Source of the DNA: Fonsecaea monophora
Taxonomy: Eukaryota > Ascomycota > Eurotiomycetes > Chaetothyriales > Herpotrichiellaceae
Assembly (NCBI RefSeq): GCF_001642475.1
Contig: NW_019173957.1
Span: forward strand, 1-64,000
Reading direction: 5' to 3'
Length of the DNA stretch: 64,000 nucleotides
Both the position numbers and the translations under genes were made by a program. The notes beneath the pieces were generated by a model. The model saw only the letters and a list, made by a program, of their open reading frames with translations, was not told the origin of the DNA and made no database searches. Positions 21,046-30,908 of the stretch are shown one piece after another. Every line of letters begins with the position of its first letter. Positions within the stretch are counted from its first letter, which is position 1.

Positions 21046-22572
21046 TTAGTACCAGTTATGCCCAGCCTCTCCGCGCTTTTCCTTGTTTGGATTCATCGAA
21101 ACGATCTTCTGACCGGGTATCTGATCCACTGTGAACTGTGATTCAAAGACTCCCGAGATCGCACGTTTTCCGAGTGCCGCAAATGAGTCGAATTCTACTT
21201 CCCCGTTGCAAGCTGCCCATTCCAGGCTTTTGGGAGAAGATCCATCCCCAAGATCGCTCCATCTAGTTACGACAATGGCATGTTTGAATAGTTTCATCGG
21301 ATCACTTTTGTCCTCTTGCACCCTCAATTCGATGAGATATTCTGTGGGACATTCGGGACACCGTCGCATGGGACGACACTCAGAACACAGGGTGATAAGC
21401 GGACTGGGTCGGTGCATATGATATTGCACCTTTGCTGCAGCACCTGCTATGCCACCTCCATCCGGGGGTTTGGGTATGTGGCTCAAAGCACATTTGACAG
21501 CAGACATGAGATTGCCATCCCTCCAATGCGCGCATACCGAAAAGTATGGATGAAAATTGTCGCCGTGGGAGTAAAGAAGCCTCCGCAGCCCTGCCGGAGG
21601 GAGAGCAGGCGTGGCAAACGCCGAGCTGATCACCCTGACGAGCAGGTGGCCGTTGACTATGGTGTAACGAGTCTGGTGTGACCACTCTCCATCCCGATCC
21701 TTGTATCGTCGCGACATTGAGTCGATGTGAATACCGTGTTCCTTTGAGTATTTTTGTGCTCGCAGAAGGAGTTGGACGAATGGGAAGGGCAAGGAGCGAC
21801 CAACGGTGATTCTTTGCCGCGACACCTTGTTCTCGGTATTGTAGGCGTTGGGACAGTTGAAGATAGGATTTGAGATGTTGGTCGGCCGCAGAACCTCTTG
21901 TCCTTTCTGAGTTCGGACGTGGTATATCACACATTGGAAGCACAGTAAGTGTTCCGGTAGCTGTTGATCCAGACATTCAAGAAATTTGGCTTTGGCGTCA
22001 CGGTTTTCTGGCGCATTCAGGCTTGTCCATGCTTCGGTTCCAATCAAGTCTCGGAATGGCTTACAGGAAAGGGCAAGGCTTGCTCTATCCGCTGGATTCA
22101 AGAGCTCTACGACTCTCTTCCAGATGACGTCTGGGAGTTTGGCCAGGAAATCTGTCGCGGGTTGGGGTGGGATTCCAGCAAACAGGAGTTGTACCTTTTC
22201 AGCAAGAGATTCTTCTGAGTCACGATGCGCTAAGCTATGCAGCATTTCCGTATGGTCTTTCCGCTCGCCAGTCTGAGCATCTCTTTCCCACTCGTCGGCA
22301 ACACTGATGGCCGGGAAAGAAGCTTGTCGCCGTGATCGAGACTGATCGAGACTGTTCTTCTTGGACCCCGCCCTGGAACTTCTGGCCGAATCTGCAGGAC
22401 TTGCGGTCTTTCTAAGACGGGTAGTTGAGCTTGCCGATTTGTGGTCAAACTTGACATCGTTGAACCTCAGGTCGGAGATTGATGCATCCCTTGAGCTCGA
22501 TCGACTACTAGATCTTGACTTGAAAGGGTTAAAGAAGCCGAGCGAGCCTTTTCTTGGGACTGCTTCGGTCAT
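21046..22572 (-). CDS. F-box domain protein
   Basis: 508 aa, single exon, with ATG at 22572. The N-terminal 135 residues are Ser/Arg-rich and disordered (FNPFKSRSSSRSSSRD). Residues about 140-180 form an F-box (FLAKLPDVIWKRVVELLNP, then SLALSCKPFRDL), the Skp1-binding module of SCF ubiquitin ligases. The C-terminal part carries paired cysteines (LLCFQCVIYH, and later LCSECRPMRRCPECPTEYLI), a recurring arrangement in fungal F-box proteins whose substrates are unknown. It probably acts as an SCF substrate receptor; the target cannot be read from the sequence. It shares a 945-bp divergent promoter with the Ufd1-like gene, another ubiquitin-system gene. Confidence 0.85.
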   Translation of the reverse strand: MTEAVPRKGSLGFFNPFKSRSSSRSSSRDASISDLRFNDVKFDHKSASSTTRLRKTASPADSARSSRAGSKKNSLDQSRSRRQASFPAISVADEWERDAQTGERKDHTEMLHSLAHRDSEESLAEKVQLLFAGIPPQPATDFLAKLPDVIWKRVVELLNPADRASLALSCKPFRDLIGTEAWTSLNAPENRDAKAKFLECLDQQLPEHLLCFQCVIYHVRTQKGQEVLRPTNISNPIFNCPNAYNTENKVSRQRITVGRSLPFPFVQLLLRAQKYSKEHGIHIDSMSRRYKDRDGEWSHQTRYTIVNGHLLVRVISSAFATPALPPAGLRRLLYSHGDNFHPYFSVCAHWRDGNLMSAVKCALSHIPKPPDGGGIAGAAAKVQYHMHRPSPLITLCSECRPMRRCPECPTEYLIELRVQEDKSDPMKLFKHAIVVTRWSDLGDGSSPKSLEWAACNGEVEFDSFAALGKRAISGVFESQFTVDQIPGQKIVSMNPNKEKRGEAGHNWY

Positions 22573-23517
22573 TTTGAGGGAACAAGGTCTTCAAGCCCTG
22601 GTGGCCGAAGTACGCAAAGTGGATGGTGACTTGGACGTGAAGGCTAGCCTATTCAGAAGTACCATGTGGTATATGGCGAGAAGACCTAGGAGAGCGGCAG
22701 CGACAAGGCTGGAATGTACGGAGGTCAGTAGAAAGCTGTACCAAGCACATATGGTCCATCAGGGGATGGTTATATGGGCTTCGAGTGTAGCGAAGAAAAA
22801 AGAACTGCATTCCCGTTTGCGGAAATCATTGAGGAAAAGAGGAGGGCAGCGGATGCTGACTACTTGTCCAGCAGCTGAGTGATCCAATGAAGAGAGAAGA
22901 CGGCGAGAGTGAAGACGCAGTCTGTCGTCGACCTCCGCTGGAAGCCGCCGCAGTTTCAATCTTGTCCAGTCAGACACCAGCAAAATGTTACATAATCAGA
23001 TTGATGTTCCACGTCAATGCGTGAATCTGGGTTGATGAGCAGGTACAAAGGAACCCGTCGAATAAGCGGATCCTGTATGCTTCAGTCAACAGGGCTGATG
23101 CAAGAGCTCCAAGCAAAGGGCTGAGGTGGCATGGACAAGGAGTAAGCAATCTGAGCAGATCGTTATGATAGGCAAACGCAAAGTCAGAAATCACATGCGG
23201 CGCCTGAGAAGACCGCAGGCAATTTTCCTGGAGTGACCGAATAATTCCATAGAGACGCAGGATATTTAGCTAGTCATACGATCTAGAGGGAGTCATATGG
23301 TGACAGCATAGCAAGTGGCGTTAGCAACAGTTGGAAGCGATACAATTTAATTGCCATCCAGCCGGTCAATTTGTAAACATCCATCGACGCTTCTCGAAGT
23401 CGAGTCACCGCGCGTCACTTTGTGCCTTGCGTTCTTTGAGCCCAACTTCATCATGGCTTCTTCCCGTGCCCGACTTCCTTCTACGAAGTCATTTTTACAT
23501 GTCAACAGTTCGAAACT
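22573..23517. other. Divergent promoter, F-box gene and Ufd1-like gene
   Basis: No supported coding sequence. An ATG at 23453 lies in a different frame and could be a short upstream ORF (about 30 codons) overlapping the Ufd1-like start. Confidence 0.45.
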
Positions 23518-25803
23518 ATGTCTTCACAAACAGAGTCCCTGAGATGGTCGGCTCAACTCGTTGTTGCCCCTCCGAATCGCCGTCTGGCGGGCGACAAGAT
23601 CACCTTGCCACAATCTGCCCTCGAAGCCTTGCTGGCTGCCGCACCTGTCGTATCGATCCCGGATCCTGCCAACAGGAACCTGACCTCCTCCTTTGACCCC
23701 TTTAATCCTTATTCTTTCGCCGCTGAGCGCCGTGCTCGTGCAGCCTTCGGAAACCAACAGCAGCAACTCCCCCATCCTCTCACATTCCGCATTGTCAATC
23801 CTCGCAACGGTAGAGCGGTGTTTGCTGGTATCCGGGAATTCTCCGCTGCTGAAGGGACTGTTGGACTGAGCAGCGGTCTGCAAGAAGCTCTGGGCATACA
23901 AAGCGCAGCGTCGTCTGCCTCCACCACCCGCGAGAGTACTCCGAGCGAGGATGTGATCATGACCAATGGCACAAATACTCCTAGAGGACCGACCGTCACC
24001 ATACAGGCGAAGCAATTGGAAAAAGGCACTTATGTGAAGCTGAGACCGCTAGAAGCAGGATATGACCCTGAAGATTGGAAATCGCTGCTCGAACGTTACC
24101 TACGGGACAACTTCACTACCTTGACTCGTGGCGAACTGCTTGTGGTCCCCGGCGCGCGTCATGAGAAATTCCGTTTCTTGGTGGATAAATTCGAACCAGA
24201 CGAGGACGGAGTATGCATTGTTGACACAGATCTTGAGGTGGATATTGAACCTCTGAACGAAGAGCAGGCACGCGAGACATTGAATAAGAGGCTCGCAAAG
24301 AAAAAGCCAGTGCACGAGTCACAAGAAGGCAATTCCATCGGAGGACTGCTGAGTCTGGATTCCGAGGTAGCGGGGAAAGTGCTGCCTGGACACTACGTCG
24401 ACTATGAACTGAAAGACTGGGATCGAAAACAAGATCTGGAGGTGACATTGCAGGCTGAGGATGACAATGCCACTCTCAATCTTCTCGTGAGTCCCTTTTC
24501 CTCACATCAACGGTCAAAGCCTCGAGAGGACGAATACGTGTTCGGCGATTTGGGCACACGACCGACAAAGCGGCTAAAACTCTCCCACACGAGTGTCGAT
24601 CTCGAAGACGCAGAGTACTTGAGCATTGCTGTTCACGCTTGGAGGGACCAGAACGACGACCCTGAGGACTCGGAACCCCCAATCTCATACAGTCTCAAAA
24701 TCAAGGCAGGTACTGGACAATTCGAAACCTTGGAGACTTCTCCTCCAGAGCTCTCTCCAGATGAGGTACTATGCAAAAACTGTCACCAAGTGGTTCCCAA
24801 ACGGACACTTCCGCTGCACGAAGCATTCTGCTACAGAAATAACGTTCTTTGTCCGAAATGTTCAGGCGTGTTTCTGAAGAACTCGGATGCGTGGAAAAAT
24901 CACTGGCACTGTCCTCATGACGAGGAACATGGCAACGATTTGGTCTCCCGTCAGAAACACGAATCTATCTCTCACCCACAGACCCCGTTACAATGTCCAA
25001 ATTGCGAATTTCAAGCTTTTGATCTTCCGATCTTAGCTCATCATCGGACGACGACCTGTCCGGGAAAGGAGATTCTCTGCCAATTTTGCCATCTAGTCGT
25101 CCCTCAACAAGGCCCTGAGGATGCCTCGTTCACAGACCCCGAGGTGCTGATGTCGGGGCTTACTCCTCACGAGCTCGCCGACGGTGCACGCACAACCGAA
25201 TGTCATCTCTGCAATAAGATCGTTCGGTTACGAGACATGAAGATGCACCTACTACTCCATGATCGGGAAAGGTTCTCCAGACCGAAGCCGAGACTTTGCT
25301 CTAACCAGATATGTGGTCGGACCATTAAACCCGAGGATGAGTCAAGGGTGCAAAAAGAGCAGCTTGGCCTGTGTAACGAGTGTTTTGGCCCGTTATACGT
25401 TACGAACTACGATCCCGAAGGGAAGATGCTGAGGCGAAGAATTGAACGACGACTGTTGCAGCAGCTAATGGGAGGCTGCGGCAAGCCTTGGTGTGGCAAT
25501 GCGGACTGCAAGACAGGTCACAAGCATCTCAAAGGCGAGGACAGAGTTGTATCTGCCAAGGACGGTTTAGCTATGGTGAAACCTATCATCGACGATATCT
25601 CTCGTGGCGTTACGTCGTCCATGGTCTTCTGCGTCGATGAAGCTAGCCAGTCACGGCGGAACCTCGCAGCAATGTTGGCCAGCGAAGGCAACTATGAGTT
25701 GGCATGGTGCGTCAAAGCATTGGAAGAGGCGAAGGGAGACCTGGACCGAGCGAGAGACTGGCTTAAACACCGAGCTCCTCATATTGGCGAGGTTCTTTCG
25801 TGA
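23518..25803 (+). CDS. Ufd1-domain protein with zinc fingers and UBA-like C-terminus
   Basis: 761 aa, single exon. The N-terminal 260 residues show the Ufd1 double-psi barrel arrangement: AGDKITLPQSALEALL, PHPLTFRIVNP, AGIREFSAAEGTVGL, YVKLRPLEAGYDPEDWKSLL, and LLVVPGARHEKFRFLVDKF. Ufd1 proper is the ubiquitin-binding Cdc48/p97 cofactor with Npl4. Here the barrel is followed by a spacer and a series of Cys/His pairs at about 415-600 (CKNCHQVVPKRTLPLHEAFC, CPKCSGVF, CPNCEF, CQFCHLVV, CHLCNKIV), like TRAF-type fingers. The C-terminus (about 710-755, LAAMLASEGNYELAWCVKAL) resembles a UBA helix bundle. The length is twice that of yeast Ufd1. It is probably a second, larger Ufd1-family member of filamentous fungi rather than the canonical Ufd1; ubiquitin binding is likely. 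Confidence 0.85.
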   Translation: MSSQTESLRWSAQLVVAPPNRRLAGDKITLPQSALEALLAAAPVVSIPDPANRNLTSSFDPFNPYSFAAERRARAAFGNQQQQLPHPLTFRIVNPRNGRAVFAGIREFSAAEGTVGLSSGLQEALGIQSAASSASTTRESTPSEDVIMTNGTNTPRGPTVTIQAKQLEKGTYVKLRPLEAGYDPEDWKSLLERYLRDNFTTLTRGELLVVPGARHEKFRFLVDKFEPDEDGVCIVDTDLEVDIEPLNEEQARETLNKRLAKKKPVHESQEGNSIGGLLSLDSEVAGKVLPGHYVDYELKDWDRKQDLEVTLQAEDDNATLNLLVSPFSSHQRSKPREDEYVFGDLGTRPTKRLKLSHTSVDLEDAEYLSIAVHAWRDQNDDPEDSEPPISYSLKIKAGTGQFETLETSPPELSPDEVLCKNCHQVVPKRTLPLHEAFCYRNNVLCPKCSGVFLKNSDAWKNHWHCPHDEEHGNDLVSRQKHESISHPQTPLQCPNCEFQAFDLPILAHHRTTTCPGKEILCQFCHLVVPQQGPEDASFTDPEVLMSGLTPHELADGARTTECHLCNKIVRLRDMKMHLLLHDRERFSRPKPRLCSNQICGRTIKPEDESRVQKEQLGLCNECFGPLYVTNYDPEGKMLRRRIERRLLQQLMGGCGKPWCGNADCKTGHKHLKGEDRVVSAKDGLAMVKPIIDDISRGVTSSMVFCVDEASQSRRNLAAMLASEGNYELAWCVKALEEAKGDLDRARDWLKHRAPHIGEVLS

Positions 25804-26714
25804 AGCCAAGACGCTGACATGACATTTGGCTGCCACCCAGCTGCAGGCACGCCGAGGCATTACTCAGCAATCTAAAAATTCGCCATTTGAGGCACGACCA
25901 GAACTCTCTTTACCGTCTGGGAAGGTCATAAATGCATCTTACCGACTGGTCTACATGGAATTCGCCGAATCTTTGGCCAGGAGGGGTCATTGGTCTAGCA
26001 ACCTCGGGCGCCGGAGCATGTTGCTTATCATTTCGAGTTTGTCAGAACGAGTGCATCGGACTCACCTAAGTTGTTGTTTGAACACAGCCTTCTTTGCTTA
26101 ACGCATTTAAGTAGCCAAGAAGAGCGAGACTGCAACCCCAGAGGCCAGCTATAGGTGTCTTAGGGCTGGAAGCGTCGCCTTAACACCTCAGCTGCCAGTC
26201 GTCACCAAGCCTATCTCAAGATCGGTAGGCGCTATTTGCCATACCCAACGCCATGCAACGCTCTGCAGCCCCCACCAAACAGATACGTCCCGTGTCTTGG
26301 CTGTTACATCTAGTCACTTTTCAGGAGATGATACGCTTTCTCATTGCATTCGAGTCCCAAAATATGGGGAAATGGACAAAGTTTTTAGTCAGCTGGACTA
26401 CCTAGTGGCACCAGTGGTATTAGGGCTGAACGCACTGCTCAGCGACATAGCCGCCTATACTCGACAAGCCTGTCAGTCGAGGCATCTTGTCCAATGTCTA
26501 TACCTCGTTCTCGAGCGGTGAAGGGTAGAATCTCTGGAAAGAGATTGGTCGCATCTCTCAAGGTTCACGTTCCAGCATCACCCTCGGCAAGCAGGCGCGG
26601 TAGGCCGGAGTAGTCTGGGAGACATATAATGGCGATGGGAAGATACATTGGCTCGTGTTGCTGAAGACACGCCACCACAACGAACAAAGTCACTGTATAG
26701 CCTCGCCTTCGAAA
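25804..26714. other. Intergenic, no supported gene
   Basis: 911 bp of 3' flank of the Ufd1-like gene and promoter of the next. Short open frames only. It marks the left border of the cluster-like segment. Confidence 0.5.
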
Positions 26715-28523
26715 ATGCCTGTTGCAGCCTATCGAGGTACATTTCACTTCGTCAATAAAGACGCCTCTAACCTGAACAAAAGGAATGCAGAAGAAGCCTT
26801 TTCAATCAGTTCTCATGTCACAAACAAATACTATCGTTGGGCTAAAAGCAATTTACATGACGGCAGTCTCAGCAATGCCGTTTTTCCAGATGCGAGTCTA
26901 CGAGACGCGGACAATGACCGCCACGTCGGCTCTTACAGCGAGGAGCCTTCGATACAAATGATATGTTGGCAACTCGGATCAGCCACCAGCACCTCCAGAC
27001 ATGACGCCGCTAATCGTCGCAGCTCCCCTGAACCTACCGACCACATGTGCTCAGAGAGTGACAGCGATGACGAGTATTTCAGACCAGAACTCTGGCCCGA
27101 GAGATTGGCCCGAGAGGAGACACCAACGCTGCCACGGCAAGCTGACTGGGATGCCCCTGACTGGGCAGCATGCCCTCATTTCCAGAAGGAGGCACTAGAA
27201 ATCTATCGTAACTTCTTCCTCTCCTTCAGCGGCATGGGTCCGCCTGGCAATTTCTCGCGCCAGTCCATGCAGCTTGGTTGGCGGAAGAGGGCAAACAAGC
27301 TCGTCACCGATAAGAAATGTCTGCACGGCTGGTACGCCAGCGTGCTGACGCTCAAGGCCCATTTTATGCAACCCGAATGTTACCAATTTCTCTTTCCGAT
27401 GGCTCTGAAGCATCAGAACAGGAGCCTGATGTTGCTTCGAGAACACATAGGCCAAGATACACAACCCTCGGAGAGCCTGATCATGTGTATTTGGTGTGTC
27501 GCGAACACAGCATTCTACTCCGGCAACCTGGAAGCAAACGCCGCCCACGCGTCGGCTATGTGGGAGATTGTCGACAGCCTGGGTGGAGTCGACAAGCTCA
27601 GTCCTGATACTCAGGCCCAGGTCATTTTGGCAGACAACGGTCATTCCAGGTTCACGCTTACGAGGCCACACCTCGATCGCACACGCTTCGATCCTGGATC
27701 CTTTCGAGCACAATCTGAATTTGCGGAATACGGCTCCTTGCTGTCCGAGGCTGAATTTCAGCGTTGGGATGAAACATTCCTGCTGCCCAACGACGAAATA
27801 TCTGCTAACCTGGAAAGCTATGTTCATATGCACCGAGAATTCATCGCTGCACAGGGTCTGATAAGCAGGAGCCTCTTTGAAGGAAAGGGTGAGCAGGCAA
27901 TCAACACCATGCTCAGCTGGATTTATCGTCGCCGTGCCGCGTTGAGCTCATGGACGATGAGCCTATACTGCGACATAGTCGAGACCATCACGCCACGCAC
28001 GCGTATCTCCCGCGCCGTACGTCGACAGTTGCAGGCATGCATTTGTCTGGCCGTGTCCTATGCCATGTCCTTTGTCTATGGCTTCACGCTTCCGCTGCGG
28101 AAATGGTTGCTCTACATTCCCATGCAACATCTGCGGCCGCAGCTTGAAATATTACTGGGCTACATGGCAAAGCGAGGGACACTACCAGCGACAAGAGCAA
28201 ACTCATCCTCTATGTCGTCTTTTTCGTCGGCTCCTCTCGCCATTTCTCACCACGAATCCCTACTCTTCCTTTTCTTTGTAGGCGCCTGCGCAGAACAGGT
28301 CTCGGACGAGGCGGGCAAGAGGCCGGAGCTACTCATCGACAGGAAATGGCACTCTACTCGATTCTGCGAGATGTCTCGGGTCTTGGGCTTAAGGACGTGG
28401 AAGGAAGCGCAGAGGATCCTCAAGAGGTTCGTCTATGGAGATGGACGTGTGATGGATCGGTTTGTGGAAGGGCTGTTTGAGCAGAGAGCTGAGCTGTGTC
28501 GGGGCGGGAGCGTTTTTGGGTAG
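26715..28523 (+). CDS. Fungal transcription-factor-like protein without zinc cluster
   Basis: 602 aa, single exon, starting at AAAATGCC (26715); the reading frame is open upstream but without a better start. The opening (MPVAAYRGTFHFVNKDAS, then KRNAEEAFSISSHVTNKYYR) is the signature of a large Pezizomycotina group annotated as fungal-specific transcription factor domain proteins that lack the Zn2Cys6 DNA-binding motif. An acidic Ser/Asp linker (SESDSDDEYF) follows, then a long helical region (about 170-590) typical of that middle-homology domain. No Cys6 pattern occurs at either end. It may act by pairing with a DNA-binding partner such as the Zn2Cys6 protein 2.4 kb away, but that is inference. 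It ends tail-to-tail with the Rieske oxygenase gene, 163 bp away. Confidence 0.8.
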   Translation: MPVAAYRGTFHFVNKDASNLNKRNAEEAFSISSHVTNKYYRWAKSNLHDGSLSNAVFPDASLRDADNDRHVGSYSEEPSIQMICWQLGSATSTSRHDAANRRSSPEPTDHMCSESDSDDEYFRPELWPERLAREETPTLPRQADWDAPDWAACPHFQKEALEIYRNFFLSFSGMGPPGNFSRQSMQLGWRKRANKLVTDKKCLHGWYASVLTLKAHFMQPECYQFLFPMALKHQNRSLMLLREHIGQDTQPSESLIMCIWCVANTAFYSGNLEANAAHASAMWEIVDSLGGVDKLSPDTQAQVILADNGHSRFTLTRPHLDRTRFDPGSFRAQSEFAEYGSLLSEAEFQRWDETFLLPNDEISANLESYVHMHREFIAAQGLISRSLFEGKGEQAINTMLSWIYRRRAALSSWTMSLYCDIVETITPRTRISRAVRRQLQACICLAVSYAMSFVYGFTLPLRKWLLYIPMQHLRPQLEILLGYMAKRGTLPATRANSSSMSSFSSAPLAISHHESLLFLFFVGACAEQVSDEAGKRPELLIDRKWHSTRFCEMSRVLGLRTWKEAQRILKRFVYGDGRVMDRFVEGLFEQRAELCRGGSVFG

Positions 28524-28686
28524 GCAGTAGTGAGATTCGGTATAGGTCGATGAGATTGACGTGCATCAGTAACACACTTTATCATTCGGCAGTGTGGGAT
28601 AATGAGCTAGCATGTCATGTTGTAATCATATCTGATTGATTAAGCCCAGTCCTCCCCAATCCCTCTACTCCGGGGCCTAAGAGGGG

Positions 28687-30259
28687 CTACCATTCCAGGC
28701 CTCTCAGCCTCGTCTGATCGCAATCCAGCATTCTCGCGCAGATGTTCTGGGCATCTGGTTCACCGCCACGGCTGTCCGTGTCTGCTGAACCACCATCAGC
28801 ATAGACCGCCTTCGTCCCCAGACCCTGGGCTGGTGGCCTGGCGGCCCAGATCTCCCCACCGGCCGCCTCCTCCAATTTGATCTGCTCCTTGAGGACGTTG
28901 AGGACCATGCTCTGGAAAGCCAGCACGCCTTCTTCGTGGAAAGGGTGTAAGGGACCCGTCTGGAAGATGCCGCGTTCGAGGTTCCTCTGCACCTTTTCGC
29001 AGAGGCCAAAGTCCTCGTCAACAACCTTCTTGTAGAAGTTGGTCATCCGCTCGTGCGCTTCGGGCGTCGCATGTGGCGTCTTCAGCTTGTACACGTCGTA
29101 TTCCTGCCGCGTCGTGGTTGGCGAGGTTGGGAGGCTGCGCATCAGGTGCATGAACCCCGTGCCTGGGTTGGGGCTGAAATGGCCACCCGGCCACACATGA
29201 GTGGCCGACCTGCCCGCAAACCGCGTCGTGTCAAAGGCCGAGGTGGCGAGGATGGACGCCTTGGGCTCGCTGAAGTGTGAGATGTAGTGGTGCGGCGTGG
29301 CAGGGGAGACGTAGTACGTGTCTAGGGCGGTGGTTCGAGCAACGTCTGGATGTGCCGTAAGGCAATGGTAGCACTTCGAATTTCCTCGTGGATCAGCCTT
29401 TTAAGGAACCACACTGGCGGGGCATCACATTTGATTCAGGGGGGCTAGGTGATGAATGGCAACAAGTACCCCGTACCTCGTTGTAATTGTCCTGCATGAT
29501 CTTCCAGTTGAATTTCCCTTCTTTGGCCCAGGTGAAATCGTACTCGACTGCATCCCAGTCCACGCCCGAGTTCTCGAGGACTCCCTGACGGTCCAGGTCC
29601 CCAAACTGCTCTGCCCACGAGATCTCGGGCGTCGGTCGCGCATCCAGGTTGACGTAGACAAAGCCATTTCTGTCGACGTGGGTGTGGATGGGAAAGAGGC
29701 GGATGTCCGCAGCGTCGAAGTCAGGCACCGACTCGGGCGTGAAACGCGGGGCTTTGGTTAATTTGCCGTTCAGCGTGTACGTCCATCCGTGGTATTTGCA
29801 GGCGAAGATTTTGGCCGTGCCGCTGGTTTCGTGCACGATGGGAAAGGCACGGTGTCTGGATCCTGAGTTTTCTCATCGTCCCGGAAAAGATGGAAGGAGA
29901 GGAAGAGAGACTGTCGAGAACAAAACCCACCTGCACATATTATGGAATCCCACTATGTCTCCTTGCTTGTCCTTGACAACGACAAAGTTGAAGCCGGCCA
30001 TTTCGTACTGCACGTAGTCGCCGACATGGCGGTATCGAGCCTTGTGCGAGACTAGAAACCATCGCTTGGAGAAGATGGCACGCCTCTCGAGCTGGTAGAT
30101 GGCTGGCAAGTGATAGAACCCGTTGGGCAGTGACGAGCCAACATCGGTCGAGATGGTCTTTTGCGACAATCCTTTGATATGGAGTTGATGGACGACATGC
30201 ACCGCAGCTCTTGTTTGGTCATGGCTACCATCGCCGTCATCGACCATAGGCGCCGGCAT
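28687..30259 (-). CDS. Rieske-type non-heme iron oxygenase (choline/carnitine monooxygenase-like)
   Basis: Three exons (30259-29931, 29855-29477, 29373-28687), introns of 75 and 103 bp, 464 aa. The Rieske [2Fe-2S] ligands are Cys109/His111 (MCRHRAFP) and Cys129/His132 (CKYHGWTY); intron 1 splits the codon after Cys109. The mononuclear iron site is in the second domain: QDNYNECYHCLTAHPD, with His239 and His244 split by intron 2, and a later acidic DEDFGL segment as third-ligand region. The linker order and NYNECYHC motif resemble alpha subunits that hydroxylate or demethylate quaternary amines (choline monooxygenase, carnitine oxygenase, stachydrine demethylase). A reductase partner is not encoded nearby. 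No targeting signal is evident. It is divergent from the Zn2Cys6 regulator across 650 bp. Substrate unknown; all metal ligands look intact. Confidence 0.9.
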
Positions 30260-30908
30260 GTTGCGGGAGGCGCCTTATCTCTGATGCACTCGCCCACCTA
30301 CAGTATAACATGCCCATCATTATAACGACTTGGGAAATTTACGAATAGCCCACGGTCAATGGTAGAAGGTGATGCCTTTGCCCGTCCAGGCAATTGAGCT
30401 GCCAGCAGCTTCTCCATCCAGCTGCCTCAACAGGAGTAAGTATCCCCTTATCAATCCTCCAACCCACGGAACAAGGGGAAAGTCACTGCGCCTCAGCCCT
30501 TTCAGCCCTGCCAGCCATCCGCGCTCACGGACTTGACGTCGCTATTGACGCCTCACTTTCTCCTGAACAGCAGAGGTGCCTCAGGCCCTCAGGCCCACGT
30601 CGAACAGAAGGAAAAAATCCCAAATGGACCACATGCAGCACCAGCCCTCCAATCCAAAAAAAGAAGAAAGCAAGAAAAACAAGAGAAAAACCCAAGCTGC
30701 GCCGCGCGCGACTGGCTCAGACAAACTGCGGTCGTTTCCGAGAGTCGCCAAGGGCATCGCAAAACCCGCGTTTGTCCTTCGCGGGGTTTTGACTGCCTCG
30801 TTCCATCCCAAAGGCTCAGTGTTCTCTCGCGCGCAGTCTACTGTGTACGTGTGTATTCTTGTTCTGGCGGGTCTCGTTCTCAGCCCTTTGTTTGATGGCA
30901 CCTTCAAG
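30260..30908. other. Divergent promoter, Rieske oxygenase and Zn2Cys6 regulator
   Basis: 649 bp between head-to-head starts. It includes an A-rich block near 30655-30700 (plus strand purine-rich), a common fungal promoter feature. Open frames here lack any motif. Confidence 0.5.

Noticed and set aside
22361..22882. 173-codon plus-strand frame over the F-box gene start
   Set aside because: Antisense to the Ser/Arg-rich N-terminus of the F-box gene; no motif.
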